Source of the DNA: Luteimonas abyssi
GTDB taxonomy: Bacteria > Pseudomonadota > Gammaproteobacteria > Xanthomonadales > Xanthomonadaceae
DNA: 64,000 bases
Assembly: GCF_001482195.1 (NCBI RefSeq)
Contig: NZ_KQ759763.1
Coordinates: 135,623 to 199,622 of the forward strand
Direction: 5' to 3'
The notes beneath the pieces are model-generated. The model did not search any database and had not been told where the DNA came from. It was given only the letters and a program-made list of their open reading frames with translations. A program made the position numbers and the translations under genes. Shown here in pieces: positions 37,218 to 45,876 of the stretch. The stretch's first letter is position 1. Each line of letters begins with the position of its first letter.

Positions 37218-38738
37218 TCACGAAAGTGCCTTATGAACGACGCTTGCGATCTGATAGCCAAGCCACGGAGGCACAGCGTTGCCGACCTGTCTCCGCTGGC
37301 TGCCAAGCGGCCCCTCGAAAATGTAATTGTCGGGGAAGGTCTGGAGGCGAGCTGCCTCCCGCACGGTCAGGCTCCGCAGCTGGAGTGCGTCCGGATGGAT
37401 GTAGTAATGCCCGTCCTTGGCTATGTGGCTGGTCACTGTTGATGACGGTGCGTCGTTGCGCTGCACCTTGAAACGATCTACGAAGCGATTGTTCTCGAAC
37501 CAGCTGCGATGCATGGGGTGCAACTCGCTCGGAAATTCGTCGCAACCTCGTGGTGAGCGGCCATTTTCTGTGGTGAACGCAGCTGCAAATCCGTAGCGCA
37601 TCAGGTCGCTGGCCATGTGCGCACGTGCTTGGTGGTTGATTACGCCATTGAGGCGTGGGTCCCTAATGAAATTATCGAGGTGCGCGGGCATCCTGCAATT
37701 CGTCTTGCCGTCCAGCCAGCGCGCGCCAGGACCAATGTCATCACCCTCTAGCGCCTCGTCAGCGAGCTGACTCAAACGCTCGGCCGTAGGCTTGTGGAGC
37801 GAGCGGGAGTAGTTTGCACAGTTGCGCAGCAGTTTGTGCGAGAACTTTGGCCAAGAAGTAAAAGACGTATCGGTCAGATTGCTTCTCAAGCGCGGCAAGC
37901 CGCTGGTCATGTCGGCAACCGTGTAACGCTCCTGCTGCGGCTGAAGTGCCGAAATTGGACGAGCAGCACCTTCAAGGACGCCGATGAGGATGACGCGGTG
38001 ACGCGCCTGCGGCAGTCCAAGTGCTTCGGCATGAACAACGAAGTCACGAGGCTGCCAGTTGTTGCCGTCGTGAAGCGATTGAACAAGAGGCTCTATGTGA
38101 TAGCGGGGGCCACGGGGACCGCCTGGCCGCTGCAAGCCTTCAAACATTTCGCTGAAGATGCTCTGGCCTGCCAACTTGGAGGAAAGCATGCCCTTTACAT
38201 TTTCCAGCACGAACACGGCAGGGCGGAATTTGGCGAGGATAGTCAGGTAGTGCTGGTAGAGGTAGTGCCGCTCATCGTCTTCTGGCACATAGCCTGTCTT
38301 CCCGCGGTTGCGCGCACGCCCAATAAGGGAAAAGGCCTGACACGGCGGGCCACCTACGAGCACCCATGGCGTGCCCCGCCGCTTAGCCTCGGCCGAAACA
38401 GTTCGAATGCGTCCGCGCAGAATTTTGTCGTGCTCCGGATCGCCCAACCGTAACTGCATGACCTCATGGCAAGCAGCATCCCATTGCGCTTGGGTTGCAT
38501 GGGTCCACGGCTGGGGCGTTTGTCCAGCTGCGTAGTGATAGTAGCTCTCGGGCACCTCCGCAGGCCGAAATTGGCGGAAGAATGCACGAGTTCGCAATGT
38601 CTGCGCTGCTTGGGCATCCATCTCTGCGGACGCCATCAGCTCGAAAGCGCTAGACGAGCGCTCTTGTCCGAAGGCAGCGAAGCCCTCACCGAGGCCGCCG
38701 GCACCCGCGAAAATGTCTACCACGGGAATTGCGGGCAC
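37218..38738 (-). CDS. DNA (cytosine-5-)-methyltransferase, Dcm-like
   Basis: Methylates cytosine at C5 using S-adenosylmethionine. The 506-residue protein has the ordered C5-MTase motifs: I (DIFAGAGGLGEGF), IV with the catalytic Cys (GGPPCQAFS), VI (VFVLENVKGM), VIII (QARHRVILIG), IX (REAARLQTFPDNY) and X (QVGNAVPP). The long region between VIII and IX is the target-recognition part; the site cannot be read from it. The start is a GTG (38736-38738) just before motif I. No typical restriction endonuclease gene is next to it; the only nuclease is the convergent vsr. The neighbouring kinase-like pair on the same strand may be functionally linked. Confidence 0.94.
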   Translation of the reverse strand: MPAIPVVDIFAGAGGLGEGFAAFGQERSSSAFELMASAEMDAQAAQTLRTRAFFRQFRPAEVPESYYHYAAGQTPQPWTHATQAQWDAACHEVMQLRLGDPEHDKILRGRIRTVSAEAKRRGTPWVLVGGPPCQAFSLIGRARNRGKTGYVPEDDERHYLYQHYLTILAKFRPAVFVLENVKGMLSSKLAGQSIFSEMFEGLQRPGGPRGPRYHIEPLVQSLHDGNNWQPRDFVVHAEALGLPQARHRVILIGVLEGAARPISALQPQQERYTVADMTSGLPRLRSNLTDTSFTSWPKFSHKLLRNCANYSRSLHKPTAERLSQLADEALEGDDIGPGARWLDGKTNCRMPAHLDNFIRDPRLNGVINHQARAHMASDLMRYGFAAAFTTENGRSPRGCDEFPSELHPMHRSWFENNRFVDRFKVQRNDAPSSTVTSHIAKDGHYYIHPDALQLRSLTVREAARLQTFPDNYIFEGPLGSQRRQVGNAVPPWLGYQIASVVHKALS

Positions 38739-39047
38739 GGATCAGATCCAGTATCGGAGCGCTTGGGCGGGGAAGATCGCAGGCGAGTGAGGCTATGTCA
38801 AAATTTTCTGCGCGGTCCTACGGACCGCGGTAGCACATAGCTTACGGAAGCCATTTTACGGCAAGGGGGGGCGGCTTGGCTGACACCAAGGTGGGAGCTC
38901 GTCCCGCGAAAGATCTCTTCCGCGGCCGCACTTCCCTTGGCTTGCTCCGGGGCGAACACGATGTGCTCTCGGTGAACTTCCCATCTCTATGGTGGCAGAC
39001 GACCTGTCTCCAGACGGGGTGTCGCTGAACCCCGCTGGTCTTGGTCC
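38739..39047. other. Intergenic region upstream of the methyltransferase gene
   Basis: A 309-bp gap between the methyltransferase start and the end of the receiver-protein gene, both on the minus strand. It is long enough for an independent methyltransferase promoter. No convincing small gene, RNA or inverted repeat was found. Confidence 0.5.
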
Positions 39048-40163
39048 TTACGAACTACTGGGCGGAGCAGCGTCCTCCAGTCGACACAGGCTAATGAGCA
39101 GCTCAGCGTTGAGATCTGGTTGGCCTATGCGTCCAATGTAGGCGGCATGCCGTTGGACGAGATTGGCGACGAACTGTGGAGCTACTGTTGCTACTCGATC
39201 AGGCAACAAATCGGCGACTTTTCTTGCGTCGATGGCTCGGAGCTCACGAAAGTCCACTAACCACGGGCCCTTCTCATCGAGCGGAGGCATGAAGTGTGTT
39301 GCGATGCCGTGTCCCTGAGTCGCATGCATTCTCACATCGCGCTCAGCTCTTTCTTTGGCTTTGTTCGCGCCACCTAAACCTGCTCTCCACTCAGTCCAAG
39401 CTGCGCAGGGGGCACAGACTGCGAACAGGACCATACTTGGAGGCTTATTGGCCAAGTTGCACCGAGGGGTCAACGCAATAAGTGTTTCGCCCTCGTGCTC
39501 CAAGATATCCCCAGTCTCCAGTCGATCTTCATACAGTGATGGAACGATATAAAACTCATCTGGATGGTGGCTCGCGGGCGCCTGCGAGAGTGCCTCTACA
39601 ACATGCGCTAATGTCTGGCGGCTAATGATGCCCGCGATGATTTCGCGATCTCCAACATTTGCCCACCGCTGTTGCCAACGAGGCCAGATCGAGCGGTTAA
39701 AAAGTCGTGATGTCTCTTGAGCCACTTGGCGGCGCATCCGATCCATCGCGTCCATCAAACCCGCCTGCTTTTCGAACTCATGAAGAATGTGCACGGTGGC
39801 ACCGCCCTCCTTGCGGGCTACTTTAATGCTGGACGCCTTGACTTCATCGCTGACTTCGCCTTCATAAGCGCTATACACATAAGCCGGAATGCCAAGATCA
39901 CGCAATACACCATGGAGTACTTCATTTCCTATGGGCTCGCCGCTACCCGGCTCATCAGGACTGCTAGGTAAACGCAGGTCAATCACCGCACAGTCGATAC
40001 GTTGCCGAGAGAGTGCATGCAAGGCGTCGCTCTTATTTGTGGAAAATTGCGCGCTGAACTCGAATTCTTTGTCCGCACGCCGATTGAAATCGCGAATGTC
40101 TCGCTTCCACCCGTCTACGGTGCTCTCGTCATCTTCGACGATCAAGATATGGCAGATTTCCAT
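39048..40163 (-). CDS. Receiver-domain protein with an uncharacterised C-terminal domain
   Basis: A 371-residue soluble protein. Residues 1-135 form a receiver: acidic residues in LIVEDDEST (11, 12), phosphoacceptor Asp62 in CAVIDLRLP, and Lys118 in VARKEG. A loop (SPDEPGSGEPIGNE) is inserted after strand 3. The C-terminal 220 residues are not a known DNA-binding domain. They contain DEFYIVPSLYEDRLETGDIL and IALTPRCNLANKPPS (about 202-242), a 'TP-x-C-(D/N)-L' pattern that I associate with receiver proteins of putative conflict systems; this is a recollection, not a search result. The gene lies eight bases after the dual-GHKL kinase-like gene and is its obvious partner. It may be an effector rather than a transcription factor. 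Confidence 0.75.
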   Translation of the reverse strand: MEICHILIVEDDESTVDGWKRDIRDFNRRADKEFEFSAQFSTNKSDALHALSRQRIDCAVIDLRLPSSPDEPGSGEPIGNEVLHGVLRDLGIPAYVYSAYEGEVSDEVKASSIKVARKEGGATVHILHEFEKQAGLMDAMDRMRRQVAQETSRLFNRSIWPRWQQRWANVGDREIIAGIISRQTLAHVVEALSQAPASHHPDEFYIVPSLYEDRLETGDILEHEGETLIALTPRCNLANKPPSMVLFAVCAPCAAWTEWRAGLGGANKAKERAERDVRMHATQGHGIATHFMPPLDEKGPWLVDFRELRAIDARKVADLLPDRVATVAPQFVANLVQRHAAYIGRIGQPDLNAELLISLCRLEDAAPPSSS

Positions 40164-40171
40164 GTGGCCCC

Positions 40172-42991
40172 TTATCGGTCTGCTCTGGCAATTATCAATT
40201 GAAACTTTGCACCCTTGTCAGCAGGCACAAGTGTCAGGTCTCCGTTGCTACGGAACATTGCCTCGCGGGCAATGCTAAGACCAAGCCCAGTCCCATTGGT
40301 GCGCGTAGAGAACCCCACATCAAACAATTGATCTTCGAATTCCGGCGAGACTCCAGGGCCGTTGTCCTCGAATACGAACGCGAGTTTACCTGTAACGCTC
40401 GGCGCTGGGCTCAGTACTATACGTGGAGCTGCCACTTGGCGATGGCCAAGCCAATGCAGTGAATTGTCGACCAAGTTGGTTAGTGCTGTAGTTAGATCCG
40501 CCTCGTATCCGTGGGCGATGCAAGCCTCTACTTCGGGGTCGACCTCAAAGATGAGACCCATGGTGTCCATGCGGGAGCGAAAAAATAGTTTGATATTGCT
40601 GACTACGCGGCTAATTGGGAAGTCTTGGGGTTTTCCCCTGTTTGCACCAGACAGTGGGCTGAGTGCGTTGAACAGTGTGCGAAGGCTAGCGGCATTTGCG
40701 TTAAGTCCATTGTAAATCTTTGGGAGATCATCACGATCTTCCTGCGACTCTTTACTGTCGTCGAAAAGCGTAGGTAGCTGCCGCCGCAGCCGGGCGCTCT
40801 CGTTTTCGATGAAAGTAAGTGGCGTATTACCTTGGTGCATGACTTCGCCAACGATAAGACCAAGTGTCACTTGGGCTTCGAGCTTCGCCTGACGTTCCTC
40901 TAGCTCTTTGACATGATCCGATAGCCGATCAGTTTCTCGCGCAATCACCTTTTCAGCTTCTTGACGCTCTGGCGAGGGCATTTTCGACAGCAGAGCGTCT
41001 GCCCATGCGTGCTGGGCGGTATCAATCACCTCACGAATATTTGCCTGCGGTCTACGATCAATGCCCGCCGAAATTCTGAACTTTCGGCGTCTCGGCTCGA
41101 TCTCCTCCGATAGCAGCGTCAGCAACAGGCTCTGCAGGCGTCTAAAACTTCCGTTCTCTTCCAAGCCCTCTCGGCTACTACGCTCGACTAAACTGGAGCT
41201 CTCCTCATCATCGACGATGACGGTGCCAGCTACTTGGTTTCGGCCGATTTTCAGAGTGGGGTTCTGGACCCTCTTCGCATCGAGCGTGAGCCAGTCATTC
41301 TCCGCATCGCCATAGGGCCTGACGCGAAAGCCAGCACGATAAATGGCAATGCCGGCGATTTTGTCCAAGAGCTTCCTGGCTTCCCGGATACCGAGATGCC
41401 CGAATCCTGCCTTCTGGGCCGTGCTTCGAATAGTCTCAGCCTCTCGATCAAAGATGCTTAGGCGAACGACCACAATCCCACATGGTTCTTGTCCTTCGCC
41501 TAAAGGTACCCGTAGTGAGATCGGTATCGGGTCTCCGCCAGCGCGCTGTATGGTCATCGTTCCTTCGAAAATGCCGCTTTCGTCGAAGATGCCGTCAACC
41601 ACGTAGTCGCTCGCATCGAGAACAGGAAACGGCCGTACCTTCCATGGGTCAATCCTCACGCCATCGATCAGGTCTGGCTGGACGCCTAAAATGGTGAACC
41701 CATCGAAACCACAGTTCTGGACTGTGCAATTCGAGAGATCGAGGTGGATCTCAAACTGGCCATCTTCCGCGTTCACAGGGCTTACAAGGCGGCGCAGCTC
41801 GTCATGAAGCTTGTTGATGGATGCTTCGGTCCACTCATCACGAAGATGTGTGATGTAAAGCCGTGTGCCGGGGGGCTCATCTGTTAGCTCGTTACGATAG
41901 GCAAAAGATACCGTATCAAGATACTTCGCTTCCTCGAACTGCTCCCAATCCAGATCGCTGATGGTTGTTCGCTCGAACTCCCGCTGGTTGGCTCCTTCGC
42001 TGTTGCTAGCAACGGAGATCAGTCGGAGATGTGAGCCAAGGCGAGCCGCTGCAAATCGGCCAATCCCCTTCGAGCCGAGCAATTTCCTTCCGCCCGGGCT
42101 TGTTGATCGAGTGCGCTTGTCGCTTGTCGCAGGTTCCATCCACTTATCGCGGATGTCCGAAAAGGCCATCCCGTGTCCATCGTCCGAAAAGACAATTTCG
42201 CCAGCCCCTGCTTTCAGCGGCGGAATAAGCGTGATTCGCACGGAGCGCGCATCGGCGTCGTAGCTATTCTTGACGAGCTCGATGACTGCTGCTTCGGGGC
42301 CGCTGATCAGTCGGTCGCCGATGGTCCGGATGATCCGGGCTCGTGGCCTGAAGGTCAGGCGCGGGCTTGGCCACCCATCCGGTCTTCCATTAGGCCACAG
42401 GGCGCCCAGATCCGCAGGCACTACTGGAGATTTATCGGACCAAGAGTTATGCCTTGCAAGCTCATGAGCACGAGTCAGTTCTGCGAAGATTGAGTGTTCA
42501 GTAGCTGACTCGGCTTTGACGCTCCAGTCGACTGCCTCTCGCATGGTCTGAGCCCCCGCCTCTGACACGATGTCAGGAAAGGCGCACCGTAGAGCGATCA
42601 GTGTTAGTGCTATGGCTGACCAACCCCGACGAAAGGACGGTTCGCTATGCTCGTCGAGTGATAGATCGGTATGTGTTTTGCTCGCAGCCTGAGCGTATCC
42701 GCCAAGAGCCATTGCGAGAGCTTGGATGTCGTAATTATCGAAATATTCACCGTCGATCTCGAAGGCATCGCTTACGTCTCCATCTCCGCCTCGCAGAGCT
42801 GCTTGCTCGGCAAGGGCAACCGCATTTCTAACCGCTATGCGCGACCCTGCGGGCTCATGCACATCATTCACATATGCATCGGCAAAGCGTTTCGCAATCC
42901 GCGATGTAATGGCTACGCTGGCCCATCTCGGAAGAGGTCTGTCGAGCAGCTGGTGAAAATTCGACAAATTATCGTTAGAGCTATCTGTCAC
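40172..42991 (-). CDS. Soluble dual-GHKL ATPase / histidine-kinase-like protein
   Basis: A 939-residue protein without membrane segments. Residues 1-210 are unknown, mostly helical. Residues about 215-330 are a MutL/Hsp90/MORC-like GHKL ATPase: ELVKNSYDADA (N-box, 238-248), DDGHGM (270-275), GSKGIGRFAAARLG (306-319). A long middle part (330-640) may be the transducer fold usual in such ATPases. Then a coiled coil (about 675-710), a HisKA-like hairpin with His719 in GEVMHQGNTPLTFIENE, and a second GHKL domain of kinase type (LVDNSLHWLG 840-849, EDNGPGV 875-881, GTGLGLSIA 901-909). The GTG start has AGAGG six bases upstream. It is followed by a receiver gene, suggesting phosphotransfer. Confidence 0.8.
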   Translation of the reverse strand: MTDSSNDNLSNFHQLLDRPLPRWASVAITSRIAKRFADAYVNDVHEPAGSRIAVRNAVALAEQAALRGGDGDVSDAFEIDGEYFDNYDIQALAMALGGYAQAASKTHTDLSLDEHSEPSFRRGWSAIALTLIALRCAFPDIVSEAGAQTMREAVDWSVKAESATEHSIFAELTRAHELARHNSWSDKSPVVPADLGALWPNGRPDGWPSPRLTFRPRARIIRTIGDRLISGPEAAVIELVKNSYDADARSVRITLIPPLKAGAGEIVFSDDGHGMAFSDIRDKWMEPATSDKRTRSTSPGGRKLLGSKGIGRFAAARLGSHLRLISVASNSEGANQREFERTTISDLDWEQFEEAKYLDTVSFAYRNELTDEPPGTRLYITHLRDEWTEASINKLHDELRRLVSPVNAEDGQFEIHLDLSNCTVQNCGFDGFTILGVQPDLIDGVRIDPWKVRPFPVLDASDYVVDGIFDESGIFEGTMTIQRAGGDPIPISLRVPLGEGQEPCGIVVVRLSIFDREAETIRSTAQKAGFGHLGIREARKLLDKIAGIAIYRAGFRVRPYGDAENDWLTLDAKRVQNPTLKIGRNQVAGTVIVDDEESSSLVERSSREGLEENGSFRRLQSLLLTLLSEEIEPRRRKFRISAGIDRRPQANIREVIDTAQHAWADALLSKMPSPERQEAEKVIARETDRLSDHVKELEERQAKLEAQVTLGLIVGEVMHQGNTPLTFIENESARLRRQLPTLFDDSKESQEDRDDLPKIYNGLNANAASLRTLFNALSPLSGANRGKPQDFPISRVVSNIKLFFRSRMDTMGLIFEVDPEVEACIAHGYEADLTTALTNLVDNSLHWLGHRQVAAPRIVLSPAPSVTGKLAFVFEDNGPGVSPEFEDQLFDVGFSTRTNGTGLGLSIAREAMFRSNGDLTLVPADKGAKFQLIIARADR

Positions 42992-43482
42992 GGAAAACCT
43001 CTTTGGCTAGGATACGGGGCGGGCACCGAATTCGCTGAAGGGTTAATCGAGCGGCATGACAGACAGGATAATCGCACATAAGATTCTTCACCCAAATGCC
43101 CTCGCCATGGGCGACGGCGGAGTTTTATCTCCATTTTTGCGCCATTCGCTACATTTTAAAGGCGACAGGGTGGTCTGTCAGGGTAGCCCCAAGCTTCGAT
43201 TGACCAGCTCCGGCCCAGACCCGGACTGGCGAGGTTGGATAATACTGCTTAGTTGGTGGTGAGAACTCCCATAGGGCAGGTGGAGGTCGCCATCGGCTAG
43301 GTGATACGGATGACATCTCGCGAGCGGCGCGTCTAGCGGCTAGCACTTCTACTCTGCGGCCGGCGGGAGCGCGTCCTGTTTCATGCGGTAGGCGAGCGCT
43401 GTGTCGGCGCACGTGGCGGTTGGGGCCGTCTCCCAGTCTAAGAACGGGTCTAGGCTCAATTATCCGTTTCGCGAGAGCAGCC
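42992..43482. other. Intergenic region without a convincing gene
   Basis: A 491-bp gap between the dual-GHKL gene start (minus strand, left) and the end of the lipoprotein gene (minus strand, right). The first part should hold the promoter of the kinase-receiver pair. Short open frames exist on both strands but show no similarity, no good ribosome-binding site and no consistent codon use. The sequence near 43260-43480 may be decayed coding DNA. Confidence 0.45.
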
Positions 43483-43977
43483 TTAAAATTCTCGGCGCCC
43501 ATCAGGAGCGGGAATCTGTGGCGCCGACACCCCAGGCTCTTCATACCAACGCAGGCTCCGGATTTCGATGGTCCGATCTGAAGGCGTGTAGATCCCACGG
43601 AGTTCCACGAGGTATCCCACCAGAGCGTCGATGTACGCTTGATCATCTTGCCCGGGTTGCAATGCCCCAACTCTGATTCGCAATTGGTTCGTGGTGCCAT
43701 CCCGGTCGCTGCTGGCGTACAGCCCATTGGGATCCCGTGACAGGTAGCCCCGCGTCAGGATGGCCGAGGTGCTGACGATCCCTTCAACCTCGTCGAGCCG
43801 ATAGCGACAGACATCCTCCTCGAAACCACCGCTGAGGTTGCACAGCCGATCTCCGCTGACCGGGTGCATGGTTTGAAGGGGGGCCGTGGGCGGCGGCGTC
43901 GTGTGCTCACCAGTAGCGTCCGTCTGAGCCGTGCAGGCGACGAGCGCGAGTGTCAGGAGGAGTAAGATGCGGCGCAT
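43483..43977 (-). CDS. Small lipoprotein, candidate immunity protein for the PAAR effector
   Basis: A 164-residue protein with a type II signal peptide (MRRILLLLTLALVAC, lipobox LVAC, Cys15). The mature part has two cysteines in DRLCNLSGGFEEDVCRYRL and an alpha/beta pattern without a family I recognise. The ATG at 43977 lies one base after the stop of the PAAR-effector gene, so the two are translationally linked. Periplasmic or membrane-anchored immunity proteins commonly follow type VI effectors; immunity is inferred from this position and the lipoprotein signal only. Confidence 0.7.
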   Translation of the reverse strand: MRRILLLLTLALVACTAQTDATGEHTTPPPTAPLQTMHPVSGDRLCNLSGGFEEDVCRYRLDEVEGIVSTSAILTRGYLSRDPNGLYASSDRDGTTNQLRIRVGALQPGQDDQAYIDALVGYLVELRGIYTPSDRTIEIRSLRWYEEPGVSAPQIPAPDGRREF

Positions 43978-43978
43978 G

Positions 43979-44968
43979 TCAGTAGGTCCGATAGGCTTCG
44001 CGAAGGGGCACGGCTCGCATCTCTGAGCGCTGAAGACGAGCATAGTCCTCGTAGTTGAACCCGTGGAGCCCGTCAGCGTCGGCGATATAGGCGTTGATCC
44101 CCAAGTCGTAGGCTGATACCAGGTCGCCCACCGAATCCCAGCCGGTGTTTTCTCCGCCGATCAGGCTGACTTGGCCATCGGGGCCTACGTGCTTGTCTAG
44201 CGCTCCGCCGGCGGAGATCGCCCGATCGCCCCCAATGCCGCCACCCGCGTAAGGATGGGTGTGGATGTAGGCCGTTCGCTGGCCCTGTACGTACTGCCCG
44301 TGCTCGATGAGTCCGCTGACGTTGTCATAGGCTCCATTCGAGTAGGTCGGACCGAAATGGAACTTGCCATCTGGGGTCTTGGTGATGATTGAGCCGATCT
44401 CGACTTGATGTTCGTCTGCCACGGGCAGGACGTGTTCACGCCAAGCGCGAGCGGCGTCGACTTCGGAGTCGTAAGGGCGAAAGGCTCCCGCTTCGCGGAG
44501 CGCTTGGTCGGCGTCTTGCGTAGCCGAGCGCGCTTTCTCGGCGTCGCCGCCCTGCGCTTCTCGGCGACCATCGAAGGACACTGATGCATGGCTGTGGGCG
44601 TGGGCATTGGATGGTCTCCTCGGGGCCGCGGCGACTGAGGGGATGGCGGCTGCCACAGCGGAGGAGTTTCTGGAGGACTGCGAGGGGACGGAAGCCGATC
44701 CAGAGCTCATGAAGGCCGTACGTTGTCCAGCAGAGAGCAGGGCACATCCGCAGGCGCATTTGTCGTGTTCCCGCGCAACGGGCTTGCCATCGATGAGCAT
44801 CGTGGCATCTCCCGAGGCAATGGACGTCGCGCCGTGACGACCGCACTGCACTGGGTCACCCAGCCGTGCCACCGGTTTGCCCATTACGTCGGTCGTGGGC
44901 GCACCCGCGACGACGGTGCCTCCGCTGGTAGTCGTGTCGCCGACGACGATCCATAGCCGGTCTGCCAT
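43979..44968 (-). CDS. PAAR-domain protein with C-terminal DUF4329-like domain (candidate type VI effector)
   Basis: A 329-residue protein without a signal peptide. The N-terminal PAAR domain (1-85) has DTTTSGGTVVAGAPTTDVMGKPVARLGDPVQCGRHGATSIASGDATMLIDGKPVAREHDKCACG in order across residues 11-74, with the Cys/His residues that bind zinc at the spike tip. A disordered linker (90-150) follows. The C-terminal DUF4329-like domain carries E190, HTHP (236-239) and D248, reminiscent of JAMM metal-binding residues, so hydrolase activity is possible. The start at 44968 follows GGAGGG; a second ATG at 44983 lacks one. No type VI structural genes are here, so this is an orphan island. Confidence 0.85.
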   Translation of the reverse strand: MADRLWIVVGDTTTSGGTVVAGAPTTDVMGKPVARLGDPVQCGRHGATSIASGDATMLIDGKPVAREHDKCACGCALLSAGQRTAFMSSGSASVPSQSSRNSSAVAAAIPSVAAAPRRPSNAHAHSHASVSFDGRREAQGGDAEKARSATQDADQALREAGAFRPYDSEVDAARAWREHVLPVADEHQVEIGSIITKTPDGKFHFGPTYSNGAYDNVSGLIEHGQYVQGQRTAYIHTHPYAGGGIGGDRAISAGGALDKHVGPDGQVSLIGGENTGWDSVGDLVSAYDLGINAYIADADGLHGFNYEDYARLQRSEMRAVPLREAYRTY

Positions 44969-45095
44969 GTCGATGCCCTCCATCCGTGGGGAGCTCGACT
45001 ATACGCTTGTCCGACGCAACGCTTCAGACGATGCGCTTATTCAACGCTACGATCACTCGAGCAGCCGGTGTGCTCCGACTACCATCTTCGCGCGC

Positions 45096-45332
45096 TCAAG
45101 GCCTTAATAGGTCCGTGACATCCACATCCAGCGCATGCGCCAGCCGCTCCAGGCCGTCGATGGAGATGTTGGTGACGCAGCGTTCGAGTTGCGACACGTA
45201 GGTGCGATGGAACTCGGCCACTTCGGCCAACCCTTCCTGGCTCAGGCCCTGGGCTTTGCGCAGGCGCCGGATGTTCGCGGCGATGCGCGCACGCGCGTTC
45301 GGGGCGGAGGTGGACGAGGGCTTGGACGGCAT
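45096..45332 (-). CDS. XRE-family helix-turn-helix regulator (first paralogue)
   Basis: A 78-residue DNA-binding protein: a short linker, then a Cro/C1-type helix-turn-helix (about 15-75) reading ARIAANIRRLRKAQGLSQEGLAE and FHRTYVSQLERCVTNISIDGLERLAHAL. It is closely related to the regulator at 45530-45859. A start at 45359 is also possible, but it would lie over the operator repeat at 45349-45355. With the start at 45332 the distance from start codon to the first repeat (17 bases) matches that of the paralogue (18 bases), so 45332 is preferred. Small size and proximal operator resemble controller proteins of restriction-modification systems and phage Cro-like repressors. Confidence 0.85.
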   Translation of the reverse strand: MPSKPSSTSAPNARARIAANIRRLRKAQGLSQEGLAEVAEFHRTYVSQLERCVTNISIDGLERLAHALDVDVTDLLRP

Positions 45333-45348
45333 GCACCCAGCCTGATCG

Positions 45349-45400
45349 TCTACTGGCATGCCTTCTACAGATTAAGAATCTACTGTTTATAGATCTACAT
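45349..45400. promoter_or_regulatory. Operator/promoter with four TCTAC(A/T) repeats at 15-bp spacing
   Basis: The heptamer TCTAC(A/T)G begins at 45349, 45364 and 45379, and TCTACAT at 45394: four copies phased at exactly 15 bp. The 27 bases 45364-45390 match 24 of 27 with those at 45892-45918 upstream of the paralogous regulator. On the minus strand a -10-like CTTAAT (45371-45376) lies between the repeats, at the same place as TATAAT in the other site. A binding array that covers the promoter implies autorepression, probably shared by both XRE proteins. Confidence 0.7.
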
Positions 45401-45529
45401 TCGAGAGCGGACGGAGATGTCGAACGGTGCCCGATATCGCGAATGCAGGTGCGAGATGCGGAGTGCCGGGGCCAGGCAGGCGACCGGATGGTCGAGGGCG
45501 TGCGAGGAGGAGCCGGGTGAGGTCTCACC

Positions 45530-45859
45530 CTAGGCGTTGGCCGCCTTCTTGCGCGCTTTTTTCTGCGTCTTCTTGCCGCTCTTTTTGACCGGCGCCTTCA
45601 GCACGATCTCGGTATCCGCCGGTGGCTGCAGGATCAGGTCGACCAGTTCGATCTCCAGGATCACGGCGAGATCTTCGAGCCGGTCGATGGAGATGTTGGT
45701 CTTGCAGCGCTCGAGCTGGGACACGTAGGTGCGGTGGAACGAGGCCTGCTCGCCCAGTGCCTCCTGGCTCAGCCCCTTCGCCTTGCGCAGGCGCCGCACG
45801 TTCGCCGCGATGTGCGAGCGGGTCTTGCGAACCGGTGGTGGCGAGGGCTCGGGTGACAT
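45530..45859 (-). CDS. XRE-family helix-turn-helix regulator with Lys-rich tail (second paralogue)
   Basis: A 109-residue regulator. The helix-turn-helix (about 14-75; HIAANVRRLRKAKGLSQEALGE, FHRTYVSQLERCKTNISIDRLEDLAVIL) is roughly two-thirds identical to the paralogue 198 bp away. A C-terminal extension (about 85-107) is almost entirely Lys/Ala (KKSGKKTQKKARKKAANA), which would add nonspecific DNA affinity. The start ATG at 45859 lies 18 bases from the first operator repeat. Its promoter region is back-to-back with the TonB-receptor gene of the lasso cluster, so it could also influence that gene. Confidence 0.88.
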   Translation of the reverse strand: MSPEPSPPPVRKTRSHIAANVRRLRKAKGLSQEALGEQASFHRTYVSQLERCKTNISIDRLEDLAVILEIELVDLILQPPADTEIVLKAPVKKSGKKTQKKARKKAANA

Positions 45860-45876
45860 GGCCCCAAGCCTGCGCC

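Noticed and set aside
43056-43262. Small plus-strand frame between the dual-GHKL gene and the lipoprotein gene
   Set aside because: No ribosome-binding site, no similarity and a low-complexity end; treated as intergenic.
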